20,693 bases of DNA from Cyclospora cayetanensis (Eukaryota > Apicomplexa > Conoidasida > Eucoccidiorida > Eimeriidae): positions 1-20,693 of the forward strand of contig NW_020312277.1 of assembly GCF_002999335.1 (NCBI RefSeq), written 5' to 3'. The notes under the pieces were generated by a model. It was not told where the DNA came from, ran no database searches, and worked only from the letters and a program-made list of their open reading frames with translations. The translations under genes and the position numbers were made by a program. Below are positions 10,201 to 18,899 of this stretch, piece after piece. Position 1 is the stretch's first letter, and each line of letters starts with the position of its first letter.

Positions 10201-10916
10201 AGCTGCAACAGCAACAGCTGCAACAGCAACAGCAACTGCAATGGAAGGAGCAGCAGCAGCAGTATTATGAACAGCAGCCACAGCAGCAGTGGCACGAGCA
10301 GGTGCAGCAGCAGCAAGCGCAGCAGCAACAACCCCAGCCACAGCAGGGTTGTTGGCCTCAGGAGCAGCAGCAGGCACAGCAGCAATATCCTCCCCAGAAT
10401 GTTTCTGGTGGTGTAGGGGCCCTCAAAAGGGGGTGGGCTGATGATTTCTGGGAGGGCCCCCGTGAGGGCAGCAGGGGCTTTTTCGGGGATCGTCGCAGGG
10501 GCCCCCAGCCGGAGCAGCCGCAGCAGCGTAGTGGGGGACGGCAGCTGCAGCAGCACTTGCCACCGCAGCAGTTCATGGGATGGTCGGATCAGCCGCTTGG
10601 TCAGGCAGCGCAGCAGCCGCAGCACTATGGCGACAACAACATGCACCCCCAACAGCAAGTGCAGCAGCAGCAGCAGTACTTACAAAAGCCCACCCCGCAG
10701 CTCTTCGCAGAACAGCAGCAGCACTACAACAGTGACGCGCAGCAGCAGCACTACAACAGTGGCGCGCAGCAGCAGCACTACAGCAGTGGCGCGCAGCAGC
10801 AGCACTACAGCAGTGGCGCGCAGCAGCAGCATTATCCGCAGCAAATGTTGTACGGCATGCAGCAGCAGCAGCCAGAAGGTGCTGCCTTGTGGGCTGCGCA
10901 GCAGCAAATGCGTTAA
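4201..10916 (+). CDS. Multi-KH-domain, Gln-rich RNA-binding protein (7 exons, 1494 aa)
   Basis: Proposed exons: 4201-5677, 6306-6418, 6711-6985, 7158-7835, 8140-8262, 8905-9264 and 9458-10916. All introns are GT-AG and phases match throughout (1,0,2,2,2,2); the total is 4485 nt with the stop. Residues 93-226 are Gln/Glu/Arg coiled-coil repeats, and about 228-330 are acidic and Ser-rich. KH-like folds are read at 395-450 (GRKG loop at 408-411), 454-520 (SMLVKTIEMVSGC helix-strand, then FNGQRDQLERALLL), 538-640 (VLLVPSSVA, then RQLLIFGEP), possibly 750-835, and 852-922 (LRDISLETGTLCLIEGE, then CMITFLNA). Residues 1010-1494 form a Gln-rich tail. KH domains bind single-stranded RNA or DNA, so a role in RNA binding is inferred. 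GXXG loops are mostly degraded. The start ATG at 4201 is the first in a long open frame, but upstream exons are possible. The exon chain is strong; the KH reading is by eye. Confidence 0.62.
4477..4878 (+). repeat. 45-bp coding minisatellite (LQQQQKEEEEERQRQ), about 9 copies
   Basis: The 15-codon unit repeats every 45 bases, with the KEEEEE block starting at 4492, 4537, 4582, 4627, 4672, 4717, 4762, 4807 and, after three extra Gln codons, 4861. Copies differ mainly at synonymous third positions (CAG/CAA, TTG/CTG, AGA/AGG). The encoded segment is almost purely Gln, Glu and Arg and is predicted to be a long charged helix or coiled coil. The unit is a multiple of three, so copy-number change keeps the frame. 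Both strands are open here, which makes false long antisense frames. Confidence 0.95.
5678..6305 (+). other. Intron 1 of the KH gene, carrying the split of a KH domain
   Basis: The donor GTAGGA at 5678 follows the codons for LDQSS, and the acceptor TGCAG ends at 6305 before CTCGAAGG. The join forms a Thr codon (A + CT) and continues with RRLQFNGQRD, the third strand and last helix of a KH fold. Phase 1 on both sides fits. Reading through the donor instead gives 34 more residues of no recognisable type and a stop at 5778, next to minisatellite sequence. The intron is 628 nt and holds the minisatellite at 5770-6095. Confidence 0.6.
5770..6095. repeat. Intronic minisatellite with alternating 51- and 59-bp units
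   Basis: Five good copies are anchored by CAGTTCCCGCTGTGCTGC at 5846, 5897, 5956, 6007 and 6066, plus a degraded copy at about 5793. Spacings alternate 51, 59, 51 and 59 bases; the longer unit has an extra GTTGCCGT-type insertion. This implies that a two-unit block of 110 bases was duplicated. The array lies in intron 1 of the KH gene. Open frames across it are a by-product of the 51-bp period. Confidence 0.9.
8375..8610. repeat. 27-bp minisatellite in intron 5 of the KH gene, 9 copies
   Basis: The anchor ACGC(A/G)TG occurs at 8380, 8407, 8434, 8461, 8488, 8515, 8542, 8569 and 8596, exactly every 27 bases. Copies differ at a few positions (CCAGC/CCTGC, ATG/GTG, CTGCC/CCGCC). It lies in the 642-nt intron at 8263-8904, between the two halves of the last KH-like domain. 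As the unit is divisible by three, several frames stay open, but there is no sign that it is translated. Confidence 0.93.
9883..10400 (+). repeat. CAG/CAA-rich poly-Gln tract with a 15-bp (QQQLQ) array
   Basis: The last exon of the KH gene encodes near-continuous Gln with Trp and Leu punctuation. At 10065-10230 the unit CAACAACAACAGCTG or variants repeats about eleven times and gives QQQLQ or QQQQL. Before it, W-Q(n) blocks occur from 9896. The CAG and CAA codons are mixed, so this is not one pure triplet run. Such homopolymeric amino-acid repeats are a known hallmark of Eimeria proteins. Confidence 0.92.
10713..10840 (+). repeat. 27-bp coding repeat (QQQHYNSGA), five copies
   Basis: Near the C-terminus of the KH protein, five successive 9-residue units read QQQHYNSDA, QQQHYNSGA, QQQHYSSGA, QQQHYSSGA and QQQHYPQ. 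The DNA unit is 27 bases. The segment is rich in Gln, His, Tyr, Ser and Gly, typical of aggregation-prone or phase-separating tails of RNA-binding proteins; that property is an inference. Confidence 0.93.
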
Positions 10917-12075
10917 GATGCGGTCTTGCGGCGCTTGTCTCCCAGTGCGGCCGTCGCTCTGCCCCTTTGAGGCTTTCCACGATGGCAGTGGTGGCAGAGC
11001 GTGTAAATTTCCGAGATGAAATTCCTGCATGTATGGTTCCTCGAGAGGACAAGGGCGCCCTGACCACCCCGAGAGGGGAGAGGGGACACCTGTCTCCGAT
11101 CTTTCCCCCCTTTTCCTGCTCCTTGAATAGAGGCCGCTGCACCGCGTTGCAGCCTTCGCATGGGCGTGGCAGAGGTTTCTTGGGGCCTCTTTTACTGATG
11201 GTTGGTGGGAACTAGAGGGGCCCCCCGACCGCCGGCCCCCCCTGTCTACCCCGCTGTGTGTGTAAACTATTTGGAGCGCCAGCTGTCTCCGCGTCACGCC
11301 GGCTCCTGTGCAGCTGTCTTGCCAGTCTGCGATTGATGTGTTCTGGCGCCGTAGCATTGTGTGCGTCCTTGTTTGGGGGTGCTCTCTTGTCCTCGTGGAA
11401 CTGCCTGCCTGCTAGGAGTCTCGGGTTGCCGCTAAAAAGCCGTCCCTGGATGCCCCTCGGCTGCCAGCTGTGCCTGTTGCAGCCGACTTTGGTGGAGGCG
11501 GAAGCAGCAGCAGCAGAAGACATATGTGGCTGCTGCTGCGTAGTAGTAGTAGGGCACCAGGAGAGAGAGACGGTCGAAGCTGCCGTTGTCGGCCTGTAGT
11601 GGCGTGGGGGAACGCTTGCGCGGGAGGCAGCGGAGCGCTACTTTGTCTATCTCGCTGCCCATCACCGCTTGTATCCTGGCAAACCCCCGAGAGCTGCTGT
11701 TTCAAATATGTTTTCTTTCCTTGCGGCCGGGGTGCTCGGGCGCAGCCGTGTTGGAACAAACAGAAACCACGTCCAAAGACACGCATGCCACCTTCCTCCC
11801 CCTTTTAGTTGGCGAGGGACTGGGGAAGAGGGGCTTTGGCAACAACAGCAGTCTATTTAATTCGCAGTAGAATGGGGGGGAGTGAGGAAGAGGGCAGGAA
11901 GGGGGAGAAACGCGGCATGTTGTAACAGGGCTTTAAGAGCTGCGGTTCCTGCATGCCGCTAAAGGCGAGCTTCCCTAAGAATAACATAGGCTTTCGCGCA
12001 TGGGGGGGGGGGGCCCTGAGTGGAAGACGATATACGCCCAACGAAGCGTAAGGCTGTCTGCCTAAGGTGTCTACG

Positions 12076-12107
<32 letters not shown>

Positions 12108-12189
12108 TGCATCTCCTGCAGCAGCAGCGCCGCGGGAGATGCCTAGATGTGCGTGTTGCAATGCCGACGGGAAGCGGCCTTCCGGCGCG
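10917..12189. other. Convergent intergenic region (3' ends of both genes)
   Basis: About 1.27 kb separates the stop codons of the KH gene (+) and the WD40 gene (-). Both 3' UTRs must lie here, but no clear polyadenylation signal stands out. Open frames on both strands show no known domain or consistent splice chain. Local features are a GGGGCCCC site near 11217, a long G run at about 12001-12013, and an (AT)n microsatellite at about 12075-12110. Confidence 0.5.
12075..12110. repeat. (AT)n microsatellite
   Basis: A nearly pure AT dinucleotide run follows a short TACGTATATAC lead-in and ends at GCATCTCC. It lies about 80 bases beyond the stop codon of the - strand WD40 gene, probably in or near its 3' UTR. 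Confidence 0.9.
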
Positions 12190-13312
12190 TCAAACGGCGA
12201 GGGCTGATGCAGATACTGCCTCTGGAGCCTTGTCTTCAGAGGAGACAGAGGACTCCTCATCGGCATCCACGGCTCTTGCGTCTACTGCCAAAGGCGCTTT
12301 GTGGGCTCCTTCTGCCGAGGCACCCGTGGTATCGGCGCTGTTCAGAAGCCGCAGAACGGCGTCTTGCAGCGTGCTCGCAGCGCCCTGCGACAGTTTCAGC
12401 AGCTGCTGCATGCAGAGCGGAGCGTCGCTAGTTTTTTGGCCGTAAATCTGAGAAGCCACAAAGAAGAAACAGCTCAGGGAGGGCTGTAAAGGCGATGGTG
12501 GGGTCACCTCACGAACTCCTCCTTGGAGCAGTCACTGCAAACGCGCATTTTCCCTCCCTCTTCCCCCCATCTACCCAAATACACGTCGGTGACGCTGCTG
12601 CGGGAGCTGCTGCAGAGAGACCCCTCCACCCTGATCGCACCTGTAGGCTTTGCACGTGCTTCTTGAATCTGCGAGGATCTGCGCGGAAGAGAGGCACTCG
12701 ATCTCCTGCCACTTGCCGCTGCAGCAGGGCTGCATGCAGCAGCTGCTGCTGCTCCACGCGCCGCTGCAGCAGACACAACGCGGTCGCTGCTGAGTTGTCG
12801 CCACCACCTCCCCCGTGCTGTCGCAGTAAGCCCAGGGGAGACAGCAGCCGCTGCGTTCCCGTGTGTTGCAGCAGCAGCAGCTGCAATCCCTCCAGAGGCA
12901 GGACCAGGCCTGAAGAAGCGAAAAGAGGCACATCGCACACAGTGACACTCAACAGTTTAAAATTGGGCAGCAGCAGGTAAGGCATACACGTACAGGCGCA
13001 CCAGCCACCCTCGCCGCTTCTGATGCAGCGCCATTCAGTGTGCAGCAACGAGACCTGCACCACACCACTACCACTGTCAGCAGCAGCAGCAGCAGCACCA
13101 GCACCAGCAGCAACAGCACCAGCACAATGAGGCAGAAGTGGATGGACCTTGTCTGGGTGGGATGTGCGTAATACTAACTCCACATGATGCCCGCCACAGA
13201 CGAATGCCATCTGCTGCTGCGGTGACGACTCGACCATCTCGAAGGCTGACACATCCACGCACTGCGGCAGTGTGACCACGTAATACAGCAGCATGCCGGC
13301 TGCTGCTGCTCG

Positions 13313-13344
<32 letters not shown>

Positions 13345-15717
13345 CTGTTGCTGCTGCTTGGAGGGCAAACCCATATTTCTCTCAACAGAGCAGCGCTTCC
13401 GCCTCCCTCGTTTCCCCTGGTATTTTTTTCTCTGCTTCTGCTGAGCTGCATAACGTTGCTGCCCGCCGCGGAAGCTATCTTTAAGATATACACATTGCCG
13501 TCTGCACAGCCCACGAAAGCAAGAGCCGTAGGCCCCTGCGCATCCACTGAGAGACAGAGCGGAGCCGCTGGCAAGCGAAATGCTTCCAAGCACTCATCGG
13601 AATTTCCTCCATAGACCTGCAGCAGCCGCAGAAGTAGTAGACAGAGAGGCATTGAGGGGAGACGAAGAGAGAGCGAGAGAGAGGGTGGGAAAAAGAGCGA
13701 GAGAGACTGACTGACTACAAGAGAGAAAAAGAGAGATATAGAAGGAAAGAGAGAGAGATAGAAAGAGAGGGAGAAAGAGGCTGACTGACTGACTGACTGA
13801 ATGCGAGAGAGGGCAACAGAGAAAGAAAGAACGAGCAACGCGCACATGAGGGATCTATCGGAAAGCGTCAAGCGCTAATTTTTCCGCCACGACATCGCTG
13901 CCACTGCGCAGATTTAGCGTTCCCTAGCAGCGGCCTGGCAGACAGCAGACACAGCGAAGACGCACCCGTACAGATCTGTCGGCTGCTGCCGTTAAAAGCA
14001 ACCAAGATCCTGCACTTCGGTGCAGTGCAGGCCCCTCCAAGAAGCAGCAGCTTGACACAGCCTCTGTATGCCCTTGCCAACGGCGCACAGGTTTACGAGA
14101 GCTGCCGCTGCCAAGCCCGCTCATTTCCACAGCAGACGATGCATTTAAAGTGATTCCAGCTGCCCCTCCTTTCCAAGCTGAGCCCATAGAGAGGACGCTG
14201 CACACGACGCATACATGCATGCAAAACACGACACACACGATACATACATACACGTGACGCATACATACATATACATACACACATGTACATGCATACAACA
14301 CACACGATACATACATATATATAGACGCCCGCATACACATACATTCGCAAAGATACAGACATATACATACATACAACACATGACACATGCATACATACAG
14401 ACATACACATACATATACATACGTGCAACACATGACACATACATACATACATACAGACAAATACATACATATACATACATGCAACACATGACACATATAC
14501 ATACATACAGACATATACATACATGCAACACATGACACATACATACATACAGACATACACATACATGCAACACATGACCCATGCATACATACATACATAC
14601 ATACATACATACACATACATACATATACATACAGACATATACATACATGCAACACATGACACATATACATACATACATACATACAGACAAATACATACAT
14701 ATACATACATGCAACACATGACACATATACATACATACATACAGACATACACATACATGCAACACATGACACATATACATACATACATACAGACATATAC
14801 ATACAAACATATACATACATAAATACACTCACACACACAGAAGCACGCAAAACGCATAGTCCTGCCGGTTCATGTCAAAGCATGCGGAGGGAAATTGCAT
14901 CCCCTGTGCAAGCGTTTAAGCCGTCAGTAAGCCCCCAAGCCGTCTTCACATGCAAGATTGAAAGGATCCAGAAGTCTGTCCTTACTCGGCTAGCTGGAAG
15001 GCTTTCAGACTTCCATCACGGCCCGCAGAAATAAGAAGGCTGCGGTGGATGCAAATGCAGCACACGCCGCTGTCATGAGCCTGCCAACTGCAGATCAAGG
15101 GAGTCAACTTGTGCTGCAGAGGCGCTTCGGCATTAGGAGCAGCTGCAGAGGCCCCCTGCTGCAGCACCACTGCAGAGAGCTGCCAAACTGTCAAGACACC
15201 CGCGTCGTCCCCTGCAAAAAGGAAGCTTCCGCTGCTGTCCGCTGCCAAGCAGCGCACCTGAGAAGCAGCGTCCAGAGAGTTCGAAGGGAACTGTTATAGG
15301 AAGCCTTACAGGAAGAGCAAGAGCGGAAGCGAGAGGGCGAGAGGAGAAGATCCTGCTTCAAGGGCACGCGCAAGCGCAGCGACTCACGATGGTCGGTGTC
15401 GACTGTCTGTACACCGCAGCATTTTTCGTTACATTGAAGTAAAGAAGCGTCGGTTTGTGTTGCAGGGCCGCCACAAAGATGCTGCTGTTCGCGCCGAGGC
15501 TGCAGACCGCTGCAGCCGCAAAGGACGGGGGGCCCTTCTGGTGGGAGGGGCCCCCAAGGGGGCCTTCCAGGGGGCCCTGGTATGAGCCCACGTCTGGTAG
15601 CAGCATGACTTGCGGCTGCAGCTGCGGGAGCGACAGAATCTGCAAGCCATTCTCGCCGACAGCCAACAGCGAAGCAGGGAACGTAAGGAGCTCATCAGGG
15701 GCAGCAAGAGCCTCCAT
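12190..15717 (-). CDS. WD40-repeat protein, probable Ipi3/WDR18 orthologue (Rix1 complex; 6 exons, 628 aa)
   Basis: Proposed exons on -: 15717-15388, 15290-14986, 14107-13966, 13616-13179, 13054-12641 and 12447-12190; phases match and the total is 1887 nt with the TGA. WD-like repeats are read at about 118-160 (VRCLAADSSG...VWQL), 175-211 (WQAHDSGVCC...AFQL), 221-262 (WQGHTEAVSS...RSVRVY), 267-306 (ECLEAFRLPAAPLCLSV...VYILKI) and 370-400 (LRGHTAAVRG...IRLWRA). The ECLEAF-RLPAAPLCLSV block followed by G-DGNVYILKI, and LLLPNFK in exon 5, resemble Ipi3/WDR18. In yeast and animals that protein acts with Rix1 and Rea1 in nuclear maturation of pre-60S ribosomes. A poly-Ser run (346-365) interrupts the propeller. 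Exon 3 could instead begin at 14101, two residues shorter. WD40 assignment is firm; the exact orthology is inferred. Confidence 0.62.
13055..13178 (-). other. Intron 4 of the WD40 gene, containing a CAG/CTG tract
   Basis: The donor GTTAGT (reading - from 13178) follows the codons RLWRASCG, and the acceptor GTGCAG ends at 13055; both sides are phase 0. The intron holds a CTG-rich run at about 13080-13125. Without it the frame would run into poly-Cys and a stop at 13077. A shorter 46-nt alternative made only of the CTG run also restores the frame, so the border is not certain. Confidence 0.5.
13299..13358 (-). repeat. AGC/AAC/ACT run encoding poly-Ser with Asn and Thr
   Basis: On the - strand this reads as about 20 residues of Ser with scattered Asn and Thr, placed between two WD repeats of the Ipi3/WDR18-like protein (residues 346-365). 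The DNA is a CAG-type triplet run, but read in the AGC frame. It probably forms a disordered loop outside the propeller. Confidence 0.85.
13625..13860. repeat. GA-rich and (GACT)n repeat in intron 3 of the WD40 gene
   Basis: Within the intron at 13965-13617 (349 nt), the + strand is almost pure purine with GAGAGA and GAAAGA blocks, interrupted twice by GACTGACT tetranucleotide runs at about 13707-13718 and 13782-13800. The gene strand therefore has a long pyrimidine tract near the acceptor side, which can also serve as its polypyrimidine signal. Confidence 0.9.
14205..14835. repeat. ACAT/CATA satellite with higher-order units in intron 2 of the WD40 gene
   Basis: About 630 bases of ACAT- and ACATATAC-type repeats fill most of the 878-nt intron (14985-14108). 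Islands with CAACACATGACAC recur near 14371, 14427, 14482, 14526, 14568, 14649, 14711 and 14759, and CAGACA islands mark the other half of each unit, so the array has a higher-order unit of roughly 40-80 bases. Long open frames on both strands (Tyr/Met/Cys-rich or His/Thr/Tyr-rich) are artefacts of the four-base repeat lacking stops. Confidence 0.93.
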
Positions 15718-16230
15718 GTTGGTGCGGCTTTTGCCCCTCTCTCTTTGCCGTTGCTTCCGCTGCTATCGATGCTCCCAGTGCCGCTGGCGTCGGCTACGCC
15801 GAGGCTTCCCGAAGAATCTCTACGGAAGGCAGAGGCTGGGGGGGCCCCACAGTGGGGAGAAGGACGCGCAGCTGCTCTTGCTGCGGCCACTGCTGCGTTT
15901 TAAAGATGACACGCCGGTGTCTACGGAATTTGTCGAAAACTATCCCTATTTTTTCATTTTCAGGCAGAATAAATGAAGGAAGGGCGAGCGGGGGCCCCAA
16001 AGGCCCTGCAGCTCCACGCGTGGGGGGCCCCCCTCACGATCGGAGGCCCCATGGGGCGCTGCTCCCTTGGGGGGCCCCGGCTGCCACCAGAGATTCTGTG
16101 TCACACGAACACCCCTTTGTTTCGCAGTTGAGCGGGAAGCTCTGTGAGAGCTTCTCTTGCTGCCGCTATCCTGGATATTCTTCGTCGAACTCATGCTCCC
16201 CGGGGTGACTTTTCTCGCCTCGCCTCAAAG
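15718..16230. other. 5' flank of the WD40 gene, rich in GGGGCCCC
   Basis: This region lies upstream of the - strand start codon at 15717 and should hold its promoter and 5' UTR. GGGGCCCC or close variants occur near 15839, 15990, 16024, 16048 and 16072. No TATA-like or other promoter element can be named with confidence. Short open frames here have no recognisable domain. An additional 5' exon cannot be ruled out. Confidence 0.4.
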
Positions 16231-18559
16231 AAGCGGTGCAAGCACATGGACACCTTCGAGTCGGGGGTAGTGCACGACATGTAGGATTTGAGCTGCACGG
16301 CATTGCTCAGGGGGGCAACAATCCAAGTGATGCATGCGGGGTTCTAGCTAGCTGGGTAGGGGGGATTCTCCGAGATTGCACTTTGACGGGCCAAGTTTCA
16401 CGATGGCACCTTCTCCTACACGGGTTGTACTGAAGGAGAACTAGGAAGGAACTAGCTGGGTAGATTGGCCCCTCGTATAGCTCGTTTGTTGCAGAGTCGC
16501 TGTAGCTCAGTACAAGGAGAAGCAACCTCCTATGCTTGAGCACTAGAGGTTGATATGTGCAACCGACTGCAGTGAGTTCTCAGAGTGCTATGACGGTCCT
16601 ACAGCGCGCTCCCTAGCCGTGCCTCCCTCCATGCAGGAACCCGGGGGGCGAGGGCAGAAAGAGGGGGCCGCACTTTTGGAGGGACTCAATGTGCGGCAAT
16701 TTTGTAGTGCTCTATTGAGCTGGGTGTTGCGTACATCAATGCAAACAGGGGGCCCTGCATGTGCCCCACTTCACCTACTGCGCACTTGTGTTGATATGCT
16801 GACGACCCAAACATTCCCTGCATGCGTTATTAGCGCCAGGGGCTCTCGGGAGCAGCTTGATCTCGTCAAAGACTGCCCTCACCCAGAAAACCTTAAATCC
16901 CATCACGCTCGCCGGTGCGCTTGTAGCTGGCCAAGGGACAGTCGAAAAATGTGGCTTGTAAACGAGGTCTATGTAATATGAATTCACTTGTGCATCATGG
17001 GATTGTTATTCGTACACTTCGTTTATTAATTAAGTGAGTGAGCTCCCTACCGCTTGGGTATCTCACGCTCCTGTATGAGTACTGTTCAAACTTTGGTGTC
17101 CCCCTTACCAGGTATGTTTTGTAAGGCACAGTGATTTATGTGCCCATCAAATCGAAGTTCCCTATTTCCTCAGATTTAGACCCTGTAGCGCGAAGAGCAG
17201 GAAAAGGGGGAGGTGAGAGACCTCTTAGGAAGAGACGCTTTGTAGAAGTTCCCTCTAACGCTCCAGATTAGGCGCCCCTAGGGAGACACGTAATGGACTC
17301 TATACAACCTCGTTAAATTATTGGGCAGCCTCAATAAAATTGCTGCCTTCCCCACCCGGGCCTCTCAGTTCTCGTCATAAGCGGAGAAGGGACATTTTCG
17401 GTGCACGCTGCTGCACCCTCTAGGCGCCTCGAGGGTTCATAGCTGGTTGCACATAGCATATAACCCTAGCACACACCACGTCGCATCCTTATTTCACACA
17501 AGCAGTGCTTTGCAGTTGATTAGATATACCTGTGCACAAACCAATTGGTCAACTTGTCACCAATTGTCATCTAGGTATGCATAGTGTGATAAAAGATGCT
17601 GAAGTATAGCTCAGCCCTCTACGTCATATCTTTCTCTTGAACCGAAATACGTGTACGCGTGATCTGTGTCTGAATGTCAAGACCAACAGCGTGCACGATC
17701 AAGGAGAAGCTTTTGCCCTACCGTCGTTACCAACTAGGGCAAGAACGCAAAATCACTGCACATGATAAAAGCAAAGTGTACGTCAACCGCAAAAGAGAGA
17801 TCGAAGAAAGAAAAGGCGCGCGCACTAGTCAACAACGAATGAGGGACCAAATCATACGACCGTGGTGGCGCGACTGCTCGCCGTGTGTCGGGGCGCTAAC
17901 ATGTGTGAGCAACTGACTGCGAGAAAACACAAGACACCTAGGATGTGTAGAACGAACTAAAGGCACATTTGTTCAGTAACGCCACCGGTCCCTACAGAGC
18001 AGTCTTCGCATGCAAGTAGAGCCCGTGCTTGTAGCGTAGCCTATTCCACGGCTTGAAAAGAGGCTCAAGGAAGAATATAGCGACAACCTATCTGAAATGC
18101 CTGCCCATACAGAATAAGTATGCAGACCACTTTGAAATTAATAATTGGGAAAATACCAAACGCTACCCAGTTGCAAAACTAAGTGTCTCAGACAAGCACC
18201 AGGCAGCATGGGGAACAGCGTTCACGACGACTAGCGTCATTAACTACATATAGCCTCTAATTTTCCCGTGGGCACCGAAGCCCGCAACTGGTTAATTGCC
18301 AACCACTGAGTCTCACTTTTCTTATCTCACTTCACTTTTACACACTCCCATCAGCTGTGTCCTCGGCACTCAAAAGTCGAATAAACCAGCCTTTCTACAC
18401 CTTCCGGTGGATCCTCCCCCTTGACGTGGGTTAGTTGCGTCCGCAGCAAACTCCGTGAATAGCTTGAGAGATTTCAAAACCATCTGAAGAGGTCAGTACT
18501 GATAGTTCTGTGTACCTCCAACCTTTAAGGATGTTGATAGAGTGAGAAAGAGCACTGAT
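16231..18559. other. Repeat-poor region without a supportable gene
   Basis: About 2.3 kb between the WD40 gene's flank and the recognisable retroelement lacks CAG runs. The largest frame is 143 codons (16550-16981, +); it starts with ATT and has no motif. Frames at 17674-17916 and 18053-18253 are short and basic, with no recognisable family. A GCTAGCTGGGTA-type 12-mer occurs near 16349 and, with one change, near 16451. As the retroelement on - reads towards lower coordinates, part of this may be its 3' end (chromodomain, LTR), but I cannot identify either. Confidence 0.4.
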
Positions 18560-18899
18560 TCATGACAGAAATACATATGGTCATAGCCACCAGGAAGCAA
18601 GCCGCTCCGTCTGTGAACCTTCTGGTACACATCGCAAAGCCTGCCTACTCACCAGAACCAGATCCGCAGACTCGAAACACACAGCTTTTCCCCGCTCGTA
18701 AAAATACGTGCTTCTCTGTCTTCAGGTTTGCAAATCCGTTTGCGTGCCTTGCCAGCCATTCTTCGAGTCCACTATTGCATAGGGATGCTGCTGTGCTCGG
18801 ACAGCTTGTCCTACGCCCAGGTCGGAGAGGGGCCCCCCGGTGCTAACCAATGATGTGGAAGAGCAACGGGTAAAGGACTGCACTGCTGTAATTTATTCC

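Noticed and set aside
9508..10658. Antisense poly-Ala/Val (289 aa) and poly-Leu (300 aa) frames, and + strand poly-Asn/Ser and Ala/Thr frames
   Set aside because: All are other-frame readings of the CAG/CAA tract in the last exon.
14093..14857. Tyr/Met/Cys-rich antisense frames and His/Thr/Tyr-rich + frames of up to 308 residues
   Set aside because: The ACAT satellite has no stops in several frames; it lies within an intron.
16550..16981. 143-codon frame in the right flank
   Set aside because: It starts with ATT, has no recognisable domain, and lies in a region with no other sign of a gene.
18250..18560. Possible chromodomain after the integrase
   Set aside because: A few residues could be aligned only with several frame changes and no convincing motif, so I do not claim it.
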